This document shows, piece after piece, positions 25,324-33,077 of a stretch of DNA of 49,029 bases. The position numbers were made by a program, and so were the translations under genes. The notes beneath the pieces are model-generated. The model ran no database searches, had not been told where the DNA came from, and was given only the letters and a program-made list of their open reading frames with translations. Origin of the DNA: Pseudomonadota bacterium. GTDB lineage: Bacteria > Pseudomonadota > Alphaproteobacteria > Caulobacterales > Caulobacteraceae. Position 1 is the stretch's first letter. The number at the start of each line of letters is the position of its first letter. Location of the stretch: the NCBI GenBank assembly GCA_023386645.1, contig JAEWJI010000061.1, positions 1-49,029 of the forward strand, in the 5' to 3' direction.

Positions 25324-27442
25324 TTGTGATCGTGAGCCGATCCGCACGCCTGAGGCGATCCAGCCGCACGGCCTGCTGCTGACCCTGCCGCTTAACGATG
25401 GCATAGTCCTCCAGTCCGCAGGCGACGCCTCGTCCGTGCTAGGATCGTCCCAGCCCCAGGGACGCGCGCTCCCGGACCTGCTGAACCCCGACCTCGCGGT
25501 CGCGGTCCTCGACGTGTCCGAAGCGACGTCCAGCTACATCGGCCGTTTCGTCGGCTTGGACGGTCACGCCTACGACGTTTCCGCCTGTCTGACGGACGAC
25601 CGGCGAGTGGTCGAGCTGGAGCGGGTCTCAGACGAGGGCCTGCTGGCGGTCGAACGGCTGGCGGAGCTGGATCGGGCCGCCGGCGCCTTCGAGCGCGCGC
25701 GCACGCTGACCGAGGTCTGCGACGAAGCCGCCCGGGCGTTTCAGGACCTGACCGGCTTCGATCGGGTGATGATCTATCGGTTCATGGAGGACGAGTCGGG
25801 CGCGGTCCTGGCCGAGGCCGTGCGCAACGGCCTGCCGTCGTTCCTGAACCAGCGCTTCCCGGCCAGCGACATTCCCCGTCAAGCCCGCGAACTCTATGTG
25901 CGCAACCGGGTGCGGGTCATCCCCGACGTCAACTACACGCCCTGTCCCCTGACCCCCGCCAGCGAAGCCGCGCCCCTGGACATGAGCGAGTCGGCCCTGC
26001 GCAGCGTCTCGCCCATCCACCTGCGTTACATGCGCAACATGGGCGTCGGCGCCTCCGCCTCCATCTCGATCGTCATGGACGGTCACCTGTGGGGTCTGAT
26101 CGCCTGCCACCATCCCACCGCGCGGCTGATGGGGCGCGAGACCCGGTCGGCCGCCGCCGTCCTGGCCCGCGGCCTGGCGCGCCAGCTCAAGGGTCGGATC
26201 GACGCCGAGACCTATCGCGGCCGGAGCCACGCGCGCGCGCTGGAGGAGGAGATCGTCTCCGCCCTGCCGCTTGACGGCCCCATCGCCCAGGGTCTCGCGG
26301 ATCGCGCCTCTCAGCTCCTGCAGCTCATGGACGCGGATGGCGTGGCCGTCGTCTCGGGCCAGACGGCTCACAGGCACGGCGCCTGTCCCCCGGAAACTGG
26401 GGTGCGCGAGATCGCGGAGTGGGTGAGGGCCCGTCACACCCTGCGACCGGTGACGACCCGGGCCCTATCGACCCTCGCCGCGCTGGGCAAGACCTGGGCG
26501 ACCGAAGCCAGCGGCCTCGCGGCCTTCGTCACACCGGGCGAGGAGACGGTGCTGCTGTGGTTCCGGGCAGAACAGATCGAGACGGTGCGCTGGGCCGGCG
26601 ATCCGCACGCCGGCGTCAAGAGCGGGCCGCTGGAGCAGCTGACGCCGCGGGCCTCGTTCGACGCCTGGGCCGAGACGGTGCGCAAGCAGGCCGCCGCCTG
26701 GACCCCGATCCAGATCGAGTCCGTCGCCCGACTGAGGGACGCCCTGGCCGACTTCGCCGCCGTGCGCGCCCTCCGCCGCCAGAACCTGGCTCTCGAGGCC
26801 AGGGTTCAGGATCGCGACAACCAGTTGGCTCAGCAGGACTATCTCCTGCGGGAGGTCAATCACCGGGTTCAGAACAGCCTTCAGCTGGTCTCAAGCTTCC
26901 TGGCCCTGCAGAACCGCGACCTGGCCGGCGCCCCGGGATCGGAGGTGCTGGAGGAAGCCCGACGACGCGTGAAAGCCGTGTCCCTGGTGCACAGCCGCCT
27001 TTACAGGGCTGAGCACGGACAGGATCAGACGGTCGATCTGGCCCGCTATCTGGGGGATCTCGTCTCGGACCTGGGCCAGTCCATGGGCGCCGAGTGGACC
27101 GCCCATTTCACCATGGATCTGACTCCGATGACCGTGGAGGCCGGGCGCGCCGTGACGGTGGGTCTGATCTTCACCGAGCTGGTCATAAACGCCCAGAAAT
27201 ACGCCTACGGCGGCAAGCCCGGCCCGATCCACGTCCAGCTCGAACTGATCGACAACCGCTTCCGCCTTCAGGTTTCGGACGCGGGCGCGGGCGGTCATCA
27301 GGTCGGCGGCGGCTTCGGTTCGCGGATGGTCGAGAGCATGGCGGGCCAGCTGGGCGGCGCCGTCTCCTACCGGTCCCAGGGCAAGGACCAGGGCCTGACC
27401 GCCGACCTCATCGCGCCCGCCCGCGTGGATTCGCAGATCTGA
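25280..27442 (+). CDS. bphP: Bacteriophytochrome sensor kinase (PAS-GAF-PHY-HisKA_2)
   Basis: A 720-residue red/far-red photoreceptor. Cys16 in SDCDREPIRTPEAIQPHG is the biliverdin attachment site; the GAF domain carries FPASDIPRQARELY and HLRYMRNMGVGASAS (chromophore histidine); the PHY tongue has TPRASFDAW. The kinase part is of the HisKA_2/HWE-like type: histidine about 528 in REVNHRVQNSLQLVSSFL, N box ELVINAQKYAYGG and GGGFGSRMVES. The ATG at 25280 is the only in-frame start before Cys16 and follows gaagga, so the 44-nt overlap with bphO is forced. Kinases of this type often feed single-domain or PhyR-like regulators; none is adjacent. Confidence 0.95.
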   Translation: MTATEIEPNRAALSDCDREPIRTPEAIQPHGLLLTLPLNDGIVLQSAGDASSVLGSSQPQGRALPDLLNPDLAVAVLDVSEATSSYIGRFVGLDGHAYDVSACLTDDRRVVELERVSDEGLLAVERLAELDRAAGAFERARTLTEVCDEAARAFQDLTGFDRVMIYRFMEDESGAVLAEAVRNGLPSFLNQRFPASDIPRQARELYVRNRVRVIPDVNYTPCPLTPASEAAPLDMSESALRSVSPIHLRYMRNMGVGASASISIVMDGHLWGLIACHHPTARLMGRETRSAAAVLARGLARQLKGRIDAETYRGRSHARALEEEIVSALPLDGPIAQGLADRASQLLQLMDADGVAVVSGQTAHRHGACPPETGVREIAEWVRARHTLRPVTTRALSTLAALGKTWATEASGLAAFVTPGEETVLLWFRAEQIETVRWAGDPHAGVKSGPLEQLTPRASFDAWAETVRKQAAAWTPIQIESVARLRDALADFAAVRALRRQNLALEARVQDRDNQLAQQDYLLREVNHRVQNSLQLVSSFLALQNRDLAGAPGSEVLEEARRRVKAVSLVHSRLYRAEHGQDQTVDLARYLGDLVSDLGQSMGAEWTAHFTMDLTPMTVEAGRAVTVGLIFTELVINAQKYAYGGKPGPIHVQLELIDNRFRLQVSDAGAGGHQVGGGFGSRMVESMAGQLGGAVSYRSQGKDQGLTADLIAPARVDSQI

Positions 27443-27478
27443 AGCCGCGGTGCGCTTTGCGACCATAGGCCAACTCCG

Positions 27479-27504
27479 GGAACCGGCAGGGCCCCCCGGC
27501 GATT
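27479..27504 (+). promoter_or_regulatory. EcfG-like promoter candidate before the hemerythrin-like gene
   Basis: GGAAC (27479-27483) followed after 17 nt by GATT (27501-27504). The EcfG/SigT consensus of alphaproteobacteria is GGAAC, 16-17 nt, CGTT; the -35 part is exact and the -10 part is imperfect. It lies 39 nt before the start codon. Confidence 0.3.
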
Positions 27505-27542
27505 GGCATGGGCGACCCCAAGAGGCTTTCAGGAGATCGTCC

Positions 27543-28076
27543 ATGTCCGTGATCGACAAGGTGCTCGGCGCCATCACCCCGCCGGTCTCCGAGGAGAAGC
27601 GCGCCGAGGCGACGGAGAAGGCGCGGGCCGCGTCCGACGGCTCGGACTGGCTGGCGCTGGCGCTGGACCACCACGCCGCGATCAAGGCGGCCTTCGAGAA
27701 GGGCAAGGCCGCGACCAACGCCGCGGACCGCACGGCGGCGATGCAGGAGCTGGCCCTGGTGCTGAACGGCCACTCCCTGGCCGAGGAGGTGGTGCTGTAT
27801 CCGGCCCTGGCCCAGGCGGGCGAGAAGCTCCACGCCGGCCATGCCTACACCGAACAGACCACGGCCAAGATGCAGATGGCCGAGCTGGAGAACATCGCCC
27901 CGTCCAAGCCCGAGTGGAAGGACAAGTGGGAGCATATCGAGGGCGCGGTCCTGACCCACATCTTCGAGGAGGAATCCAGCTGGTTCCTCAAGATCAAGGA
28001 GAAGGCCGAGCACCAGGACCGCCTGACCGAGCGCTTCCGCGAGGAGTACGAGCGCTATGCGGGGAAGGCGGCATGA
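27543..28076 (+). CDS. Hemerythrin HHE-domain protein
   Basis: A 177-residue helical protein with the cation-binding HHE signature: LALDHHAAIKAAFEK, LVLNGHSLAEEVVLYPAL, HAGHAYTEQTT and AVLTHIFEEESSWF supply histidines and glutamates for a di-iron site. Relatives bind oxygen or nitric oxide or protect iron proteins. The ATG at 27543 follows aggag; an upstream extension is not supported. It is 100 bp after bphP and overlaps the next small gene by ATGA, so at least those two are coupled. Confidence 0.88.
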   Translation: MSVIDKVLGAITPPVSEEKRAEATEKARAASDGSDWLALALDHHAAIKAAFEKGKAATNAADRTAAMQELALVLNGHSLAEEVVLYPALAQAGEKLHAGHAYTEQTTAKMQMAELENIAPSKPEWKDKWEHIEGAVLTHIFEEESSWFLKIKEKAEHQDRLTERFREEYERYAGKAA

Positions 28077-28348
28077 CCCAGACCCCGCTCGAACGGGAAC
28101 AGGCGGCCGGGGTGGTCGCCGCAGGCGCCGATCTGTCCCAGGCGCCGGAAGGCGCGACCGAGGCGCTGGAGGTGCGGGCCGACCGGCGGGGCGTGCGCGC
28201 CCGGCTGGCGCAATCGCCGAAGGGGCTCCTTGCCGTGGGGGCGCTGGTCACCGGGGTGCTGCTGTCGACCGCCGCCATCGTCTGGGTCGCGACCGCCGCG
28301 CCGCGCCGGCATCCCTGGGCGACGGCCCTGGCCCTGAGGCGCCGCTGA
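28073..28348 (+). CDS. Small single-TM protein, unknown function
   Basis: A 91-residue protein. Residues 1-50 are polar; one hydrophobic helix follows (GLLAVGALVTGVLLSTAAIV, about 51-72), then a basic tail (PRRHPWATALALRRR). Its ATG overlaps the stop of the hemerythrin-like gene (ATGA). It may anchor or assist that protein at the membrane; no family is recognised. Confidence 0.68.
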   Translation: MTQTPLEREQAAGVVAAGADLSQAPEGATEALEVRADRRGVRARLAQSPKGLLAVGALVTGVLLSTAAIVWVATAAPRRHPWATALALRRR

Positions 28349-28421
28349 GGTCTGGCCGGGGCCTCGCCTGATGCGCGAGCGCAACAGTTGTGGGTAACCG
28401 CGCCTTCCGTCGGATGACGCG

Positions 28422-28446
28422 GGAACGGCCGCGCTTGAACCGCATT
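28422..28446 (+). promoter_or_regulatory. EcfG-like promoter candidate before the 105-aa gene
   Basis: GGAAC (28422-28426) followed after 16 nt by CATT (28443-28446). This differs at one base from the CGTT -10 of general-stress promoters. It is 24 nt before the start codon. Confidence 0.32.
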
Positions 28447-28470
28447 GGCCCTCTGAACGTGAGGTCGCCG

Positions 28471-28788
28471 ATGCCGAAGAAGACCGACTCCGCCGCCAAC
28501 GCCCGCCCCGACCTGCGCCTCGTGGAGGCGGAGGTCTACAACCTGATGCGCACGCCGGAGACCACGGCCGAGCGGGTAAAGCGCCTCCAGATGGAGGCCC
28601 GGGCCCTGGCGCTGGAGGAGGTCGAGGCGCTTGAGCGGCTGTTGAAGGAGGCGGCGGAGAAGGCCCGGGCCGTGGCCGACGGCGGCGACGCCTATCCGGT
28701 CGGCGCCCGCGAGCTGGCCTCGCGCCTCGCCTCCGACCTACCCGGCAAGGCCGAGACCATCCGCTCGATCGTGACCAAGAGCGTCTAG
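28471..28788 (+). CDS. Small charged helical protein, unknown function
   Basis: A 105-residue soluble protein starting MPKKTDSAANARPDLRLVEA. The middle (about 30-75) is a continuous, strongly charged helix (AERVKRLQMEARALALEEVEAL) likely to form a coiled coil; the C-terminal third is ARELASRLASDLPGKAETI. The chosen ATG follows gaggtc; an in-frame start upstream would only add an arginine-rich tail. Its stop shares CTAG with the convergent DUF4126 gene. No family is recognised; the context suggests stress-linked expression. Confidence 0.68.
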   Translation: MPKKTDSAANARPDLRLVEAEVYNLMRTPETTAERVKRLQMEARALALEEVEALERLLKEAAEKARAVADGGDAYPVGARELASRLASDLPGKAETIRSIVTKSV

Positions 28789-29411
28789 GACGGCTGGGCC
28801 GCCAGCCGCCGCTTCAGCTTCCGGCCCAGGCGGAACAGCACAACCATCAGCACCAGCAGCAGGACCGGAACCAGGATCGGGGCCAGCAGCGCCAGGAACA
28901 CGGTCACCACGCTCAGCACATCCTCGACCAGGCTGACCAGGGGATTTCCTAAGCCTCCGGTCGTCGCCGTCGACGCCACCCGCACCCCGCCCTGGGCCCC
29001 GGTGAAGGCCAGGGCCGTGGGCGCGCCGACGATCAGCCCGGCGATCGCCGCCGTTGTGGGGTCCTGAGCCCAGAAGACGCTGGCCGCCGCGACCGCGCCC
29101 GCGACTGGCCGCGTCACCCATCCGGCGGCGTTCAGCGCATGATCCACGGCCGGCACCTTGTCTCCCAGAAACTCGGCGATGGCGGCGATGCCAAGCGCGG
29201 TGATGGCGGGCAGGGAGACCAGCCAATCCATCTGTTCGTTCAGTCTGATGCCGAACATCTCGAACCGGGCGGCGAGCGCCAGGAGCAGCAGCGGCAGGAA
29301 GGTCCGCAGCCCCGTCGCCGACGCCAGACCAAGGCCCAGCAGCACCGGCGCGACCCAGACGCCCCACACGCCCGCCGCTTCTCCCGCCGCGCCCCAGTCG
29401 ATGCCGCCCAT
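28785..29411 (-). CDS. DUF4126 integral membrane protein
   Basis: A 208-residue protein with about five to six hydrophobic segments, rich in Gly and Ala. LGLASATGLRTFLPLLLLALAAR near the start, SLPAITALGIAAIAEFLGDKVPAVDH and GAPTALAFTGAQGGVRVAST are the family landmarks of DUF4126. Its C-terminus is basic (GRKLKRRL) and probably cytoplasmic. Function is unknown. It is divergent from the general-stress-like SDR gene and convergent with the 105-aa gene. Confidence 0.85.
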   Translation of the reverse strand: MGGIDWGAAGEAAGVWGVWVAPVLLGLGLASATGLRTFLPLLLLALAARFEMFGIRLNEQMDWLVSLPAITALGIAAIAEFLGDKVPAVDHALNAAGWVTRPVAGAVAAASVFWAQDPTTAAIAGLIVGAPTALAFTGAQGGVRVASTATTGGLGNPLVSLVEDVLSVVTVFLALLAPILVPVLLLVLMVVLFRLGRKLKRRLAAQPS

Positions 29412-29447
29412 GTCCGTCTCCGCCCTGCGTTCAGAAGCCGAATGCCC

Positions 29448-29473
29448 GGAACCCGCCCGCGATCCGCAGGCTT
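29448..29473 (+). promoter_or_regulatory. EcfG-like promoter candidate before the SDR gene
   Basis: GGAAC (29448-29452) followed after 17 nt by GCTT (29470-29473). The -35 is exact and the -10 weak. It lies 33 nt before the ATG and would also be in the divergent DUF4126 control region. Confidence 0.28.
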
Positions 29474-29505
29474 CCTAGTCACCGCTTATCGCACACGAGG
29501 CTCCG

Positions 29506-30492
29506 ATGACCGACCGCTACGCCGACCGCGCCGAACAGACCGCCGACCAGCAGCGCGTCATCCAGGATCAGATCGAGGCCTCGGACGCGAAACAAGGCGA
29601 CGACAAGAAGGAAGGCGCGGTCCAGGCGGGGGCGCGGAAATATCCCGAGCCGCCGATGCCGAAGCAGCATCAGGCCAAGCCCGGCATCGAGGCCAGGCTG
29701 GACCCTCAACCGATGTACGACGCCCCCTTCTGGAAGGGCTCGGGCAAGCTGGAGGGGTTCGCGGCCCTGATCACCGGGGCGGATTCCGGCATCGGCCGGG
29801 CGGTCGCCGTGCTGTTCGCCCGCGAGGGCTGCGACATCGCAATCTGCCACCTGGACGAGGCGGTCGATGCGGAGGAGACGAAGGCCGCGGTCGAGGCCGA
29901 AGGCCGCCGCGCCATCGTGCTGAAGGGCGACGTGGCCGATCCCGCCTTCTCCAAAATGGCGGTGGCGGAGACCCTGAAGGCCTTCGGACGGCTGGACGTC
30001 CTGGTGCCCAACGCCGCCTTCCAGGAGCATGTGAACGCCTTCGAGGAACTGACCTACGAGCACTTCGATCGAACGCTCAAGACCAACCTCTACGGCTATT
30101 TCAACCTGTGCCAGGCGGCCGTGCCGCACATGAAGACCGGCGGCTCGATCGTCATGACCGGCTCGGTGACCGGGATCATGGGGAACAAGGACCTGCTCGA
30201 CTATTCAATGACCAAGGGCGGTATCCATGCCTTCGCCCGGTCGCTGGGCACACACCTGGCGCCGCGCGGCATCCGGGTGAACGTGGTCGCCCCCGGCCCG
30301 GTCTGGACGCCCCTGAACCCGGCGGACAAAGATGCGGACACGATCACGGAGTTCGGCGCCCAGACGGTGATGAAGCGGCCCGCACAGCCCGAGGAGATCG
30401 CCCCGGCCTTCGTCTTCCTGGCCTCGCCGCAGATGTCGAGCTTCATCACCGGCGAAGTGCTGCCGATCATCGGGGGGTATTCGGGAGGCTAG
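29506..30492 (+). CDS. SDR-family oxidoreductase, YdaD/general-stress type
   Basis: A 328-residue short-chain dehydrogenase. The first 80 residues are a polar extension (RVIQDQIEASDAKQGDDKKE and the PPMPKQHQAKPG segment) seen in the YdaD/YhxC group, which in Bacillus is sigma-B dependent. The Rossmann motif is ITGADSGIGRAVAV, the NAG-type motif is VPNAAFQE, and the active site is the Ser in MTGSVTG and YSMTKGG (Tyr and Lys). The C-terminus ITGEVLPIIGGYSGG is typical. The substrate is unknown; a candidate stress promoter precedes it. Confidence 0.92.
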   Translation: MTDRYADRAEQTADQQRVIQDQIEASDAKQGDDKKEGAVQAGARKYPEPPMPKQHQAKPGIEARLDPQPMYDAPFWKGSGKLEGFAALITGADSGIGRAVAVLFAREGCDIAICHLDEAVDAEETKAAVEAEGRRAIVLKGDVADPAFSKMAVAETLKAFGRLDVLVPNAAFQEHVNAFEELTYEHFDRTLKTNLYGYFNLCQAAVPHMKTGGSIVMTGSVTGIMGNKDLLDYSMTKGGIHAFARSLGTHLAPRGIRVNVVAPGPVWTPLNPADKDADTITEFGAQTVMKRPAQPEEIAPAFVFLASPQMSSFITGEVLPIIGGYSGG

Positions 30493-30776
30493 GCCAGAAC
30501 GTCCCTGTAGTCCGGATGCCGCCTGAACCAGGCGACCGCATAGCCGCAGACCGGGGTCAGCCGCATCTTCTCCGCGCGGGCGTGGTTAGCCAGGCTCTGC
30601 ATGAACTTGCCGGCGGCGCCGGAGCCACGCAGCGCCATCGGCGCCTCGACATGAAGGATGGCCCTCTCCTCGCCGCGCCTGGAATAATCGGCGAACACGG
30701 TGCGGGGCTTCCCGCTCTCGTCGGGAAAGTCCTGCTCGAACCGCTGCTCGTCGGGGACGTCTCGAAAATCGCTCAT
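30489..30776 (-). CDS. Small GNAT-fold N-acetyltransferase (YjdJ/COG2388 type)
   Basis: A 95-residue minimal GNAT domain. AILHVEAPMALRGSGAAGKFMQ contains the acetyl-CoA pyrophosphate loop (RGSGAAG), and the end RLTPVCGYAVAWFRRHPDY matches the human GTNF/YjdJ-like family. The acceptor is unknown. Its stop shares CTAG with the convergent SDR gene, and it is 37 nt downstream of the DUF4870 gene. Confidence 0.85.
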   Translation of the reverse strand: MSDFRDVPDEQRFEQDFPDESGKPRTVFADYSRRGEERAILHVEAPMALRGSGAAGKFMQSLANHARAEKMRLTPVCGYAVAWFRRHPDYRDVLA

Positions 30777-30813
30777 GCCGACACAGCGCCCGAACCGCGC
30801 GGCTCGTTCCGTC

Positions 30814-31224
30814 TCAGACCGGCGGACGGTCGCCCAGCAGGTTCAGGAGGCCGATTATGCTCTTCACCGTGAACCAGATGAAGATCAGCAGCAGTCCCAG
30901 GCCGGCCAGCAGCAGGATCGGAATGCCGATCAGGACCACCGACAACAGGGCGCCCACGACGACCCCGATCCACAGCAGGACGCTCCACCAGAAGACCGAC
31001 CAGAACAGCCGGATCTGCGCCTCTATGTGCTGGCGCGCCACGCCGGTGGCCGACGCCCGGCCGGCGTAGGCGACGATGATCCCGACGATGACCAGCAGGT
31101 TCGCCGAGGGGATCGACAGGATGTAGAGGCCCCAGGCCGCGATCGCGGCGACCTTGCCTTCGCTGGCGTGGCCGTCGCCATAGCTGGGCTGGCGCGCGGG
31201 GCCGTCGAGCTGCGGATCGGTCAT
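30814..31224 (-). CDS. DUF4870-type membrane protein
   Basis: A 136-residue protein with three hydrophobic helices (about 24-53, 73-95 and 97-122). The first helix and following loop (GLYILSIPSANLLVIVGIIVAY and HIEAQIRLFWSVFWWS) match the DUF4870/Tic20-like pattern. A ribosome site (aaggag) precedes the ATG. It is 10 nt downstream of a longer protein with the same membrane domain, so the two form an operon. Function is unknown. Confidence 0.82.
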   Translation of the reverse strand: MTDPQLDGPARQPSYGDGHASEGKVAAIAAWGLYILSIPSANLLVIVGIIVAYAGRASATGVARQHIEAQIRLFWSVFWWSVLLWIGVVVGALLSVVLIGIPILLLAGLGLLLIFIWFTVKSIIGLLNLLGDRPPV

Positions 31225-31234
31225 CAGAGTCTCC

Positions 31235-31951
31235 TTAGATCAGCCAGCTGCGGGGGTCCTTGATCGGCTTGCCCGCCTTCAGGGTCAGCACCCCATAGGC
31301 GCCGCGCACCAGGGTCCACACCGCCAGCAGGAACAGGACGAAGACGCCGAGGTTTACGACGATCAGGATCACCCCGAGCAGCGCCGCGACGGCCGCCGCC
31401 CAAAGGGTGCGCTGCTGGAAGATGAAGTGCCCGCGCGTCAGAGGATGCTCGGGCGTGGCTCGCCCGGTCACCGCCATCAGGCCGATCAAGGCCGAGACGC
31501 CGAGCGTCGGCACGGCGAAAAGGATGAGGGCGTAGACCGCGAACAGACCCATGAGGCCCGGCGTCTCCGGATCGGGACCGCTGGCGCGGCCGAACCGCGT
31601 ACGCTCGGACGGCGGCGTTTCGCGCTCCCAAACCGGCATCGGGTTCGGATCGGAGCCGCCGGCCCCGATGTCGGAGGTCCTCGCGGCCTCCTCGGGCAAG
31701 GGCCGCGACGCGGTCGCACCCATGGCCGGCGTCGTCTGGCCGGGCGTGAAATAGGCCGCTGGTGGGATCGGCGGCGGTTCGACGCTGATGGCGGGTTCGG
31801 CGGTCGGCTGCACCCGCGGCCGCCCGGCCAGGGCCTCCGCCGAGGAGAAGCCGATCAGGGCGTCAAGGTCGGGCTCTGGCGCAGGCGCGGGCGCCGGCTG
31901 GCGCGCCGGCTCCGGGCTGTCGGGCGTCTTGGGATCGCCGGGCTCGGCCAT
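31235..31951 (-). CDS. Membrane protein with proline-rich cytoplasmic head
   Basis: A 238-residue protein. Residues 1-130 are a low-complexity Pro/Ala/Glu-rich head (PARQPAPAPAPEPDLDALIG and several PPIPPAAYF-type stretches) with no predicted fold. Residues 132-232 hold a DUF4870-like membrane domain with three helices and PEHPLTRGHFIFQQRTLW before the second. The ATG at 31951 follows aagga. It lies upstream of the shorter DUF4870 gene on the same strand. The head may recruit partners; no function is known. Confidence 0.78.
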   Translation of the reverse strand: MAEPGDPKTPDSPEPARQPAPAPAPEPDLDALIGFSSAEALAGRPRVQPTAEPAISVEPPPIPPAAYFTPGQTTPAMGATASRPLPEEAARTSDIGAGGSDPNPMPVWERETPPSERTRFGRASGPDPETPGLMGLFAVYALILFAVPTLGVSALIGLMAVTGRATPEHPLTRGHFIFQQRTLWAAAVAALLGVILIVVNLGVFVLFLLAVWTLVRGAYGVLTLKAGKPIKDPRSWLI

Positions 31952-32042
31952 CGGGGTCCTTCAGGTCGCCGCGCCCCACGCGCGGCCGCTCGCTTCGCTG
32001 CGGACAATGGCGACCGCGCCCGCGAAGCGCAACCGGTGGAAC

Positions 32043-32172
32043 GATCCTCCCCCATCGGGGGAGGGGGACCGCGAAGCGGTGGAGGGGGCCCGACCCGCAC
32101 ACCGACCGTGGACCGACCCCCTCCGTCTCGCCGGCTCACGCCGTCGATCCACCTCCCCAATGGGGGAGGATC
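32043..32172. repeat. Intergenic inverted-repeat element, about 130 bp
   Basis: gatcctccccc at the left and gggggaggatc at the right are perfect inverted ends. The interior gggggaccgcgaagcggtgga and ccccctccgtctcgccggct are nearly identical to those in the element at 2682-2840. It sits between the folB stop and the DUF4870-like operon start. Confidence 0.82.
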
Positions 32173-32179
32173 GGGATTA

Positions 32180-32533
32180 TCAGCGCGTCAGTGTCAGCTC
32201 GCATCCGGGCGCCTCGGCGCCCTCCAGCGCGCCGGGCTTGGCGACGCGGACGCGGGCGAGGGTGACGCGGTGGTCGGCCATGCAGCGTTCGGCCAGCTGG
32301 TCGGCGAAATGCTCCACCAAGCCGATATGTCCTTCGCCCGCGATCGCCCGGGCGTCCTCGGCGATGCGCTCATAGTTCACGGTCTCGGCAAGCCGCTCGA
32401 TCGGGCCGTCGACCGCGAGGGTCAACTCCACGTCGATAACCAGGGTCTGGAGCCGACCGATCTCGTGGTCATGCACGCCGATGCCGGCCTGGATTTCGAG
32501 ACCACGCACGAAGACGCTCAGGGTCCGGGTCAC
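32180..32533 (-). CDS. folB: Dihydroneopterin aldolase
   Basis: A 117-residue FolB-family enzyme that splits 7,8-dihydroneopterin to 6-hydroxymethyl-dihydropterin for folate synthesis, or epimerises it. The expected active-site residues are present: Glu in GVHDHEIGRLQ, Tyr in VNYERIAED, Glu in LVEHFADQLAE and Lys in RVRVAKPGAL. The start is GTG at 32533, overlapping the TGA of the upstream PTPS gene (GTGA). The window holds no folE, folK or folP. Confidence 0.9.
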   Translation of the reverse strand: MTRTLSVFVRGLEIQAGIGVHDHEIGRLQTLVIDVELTLAVDGPIERLAETVNYERIAEDARAIAGEGHIGLVEHFADQLAERCMADHRVTLARVRVAKPGALEGAEAPGCELTLTR

Positions 32534-33060
32534 CGGGGCAAGTCCAGGTCGTTCAGGCTCTGGTCCGGCCGGTCCATCCACGACCCAGCCATCCAGTTGC
32601 GCTCGGCCGGGCTCAGCGTCTCGCCCACGATCACGGCGTTGGTCGGGGTCTCCTCCAGCACCAGTTCGGTGCAACGGAACGGAGCGCCGTCGGCGGCCAG
32701 AATGGCGTCCAGCTTGCGCCGGAGCGCAATCGCCAGAACCTCGCTGGTCGGGTCGCCGTCGAACAGCATCAGGCGCGGCAGGCGCTGGCGCTCGTTGGCC
32801 GCGAACCAGGCGACCAGGGGGTCGGCGGCATTCAGCTGGAAGGCGTGATCCACGGCGTCGTCGATGAACCGGTGCCAGCGGCCCTTCATCTCGGCGAAGG
32901 GGGCGACATGGTTGGCCCCGCCGAAGCCGATCTCGCGCTCCGGCGTCAGGGTCACGTGGACGAACTCGTTGTGCCCGTGCGGCACCGCGCAGGGACTCTC
33001 CGCATCGGCGATCAGCCGGTGCGCCATCGAGAAGCGGCGAGTGAAGCGGATGGCGGGCAT
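32530..33060 (-). CDS. 6-pyruvoyltetrahydropterin synthase / QueD-family protein
   Basis: A 176-residue T-fold zinc enzyme. The zinc ligands are His14 in SMAHRLIAD and His28 and His30 in CAVPHGHNE; the catalytic cysteine is Cys24; DHAFQLNAADP and LEETPTNAV are the conserved later segments. QueD makes 6-carboxy-tetrahydropterin for queuosine; PTPS makes 6-pyruvoyl-tetrahydropterin for biopterin. With C-x3-HGH present, both are possible. It is longer than typical QueD (about 120), with insertions around the FGGANHVAPFAEMKGRW segment. Its neighbours are all pterin genes, which favours a pterin-cofactor role over queuosine. Confidence 0.87.
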   Translation of the reverse strand: MPAIRFTRRFSMAHRLIADAESPCAVPHGHNEFVHVTLTPEREIGFGGANHVAPFAEMKGRWHRFIDDAVDHAFQLNAADPLVAWFAANERQRLPRLMLFDGDPTSEVLAIALRRKLDAILAADGAPFRCTELVLEETPTNAVIVGETLSPAERNWMAGSWMDRPDQSLNDLDLPR

Positions 33061-33077
33061 TTGCGGAACAGATGGGG

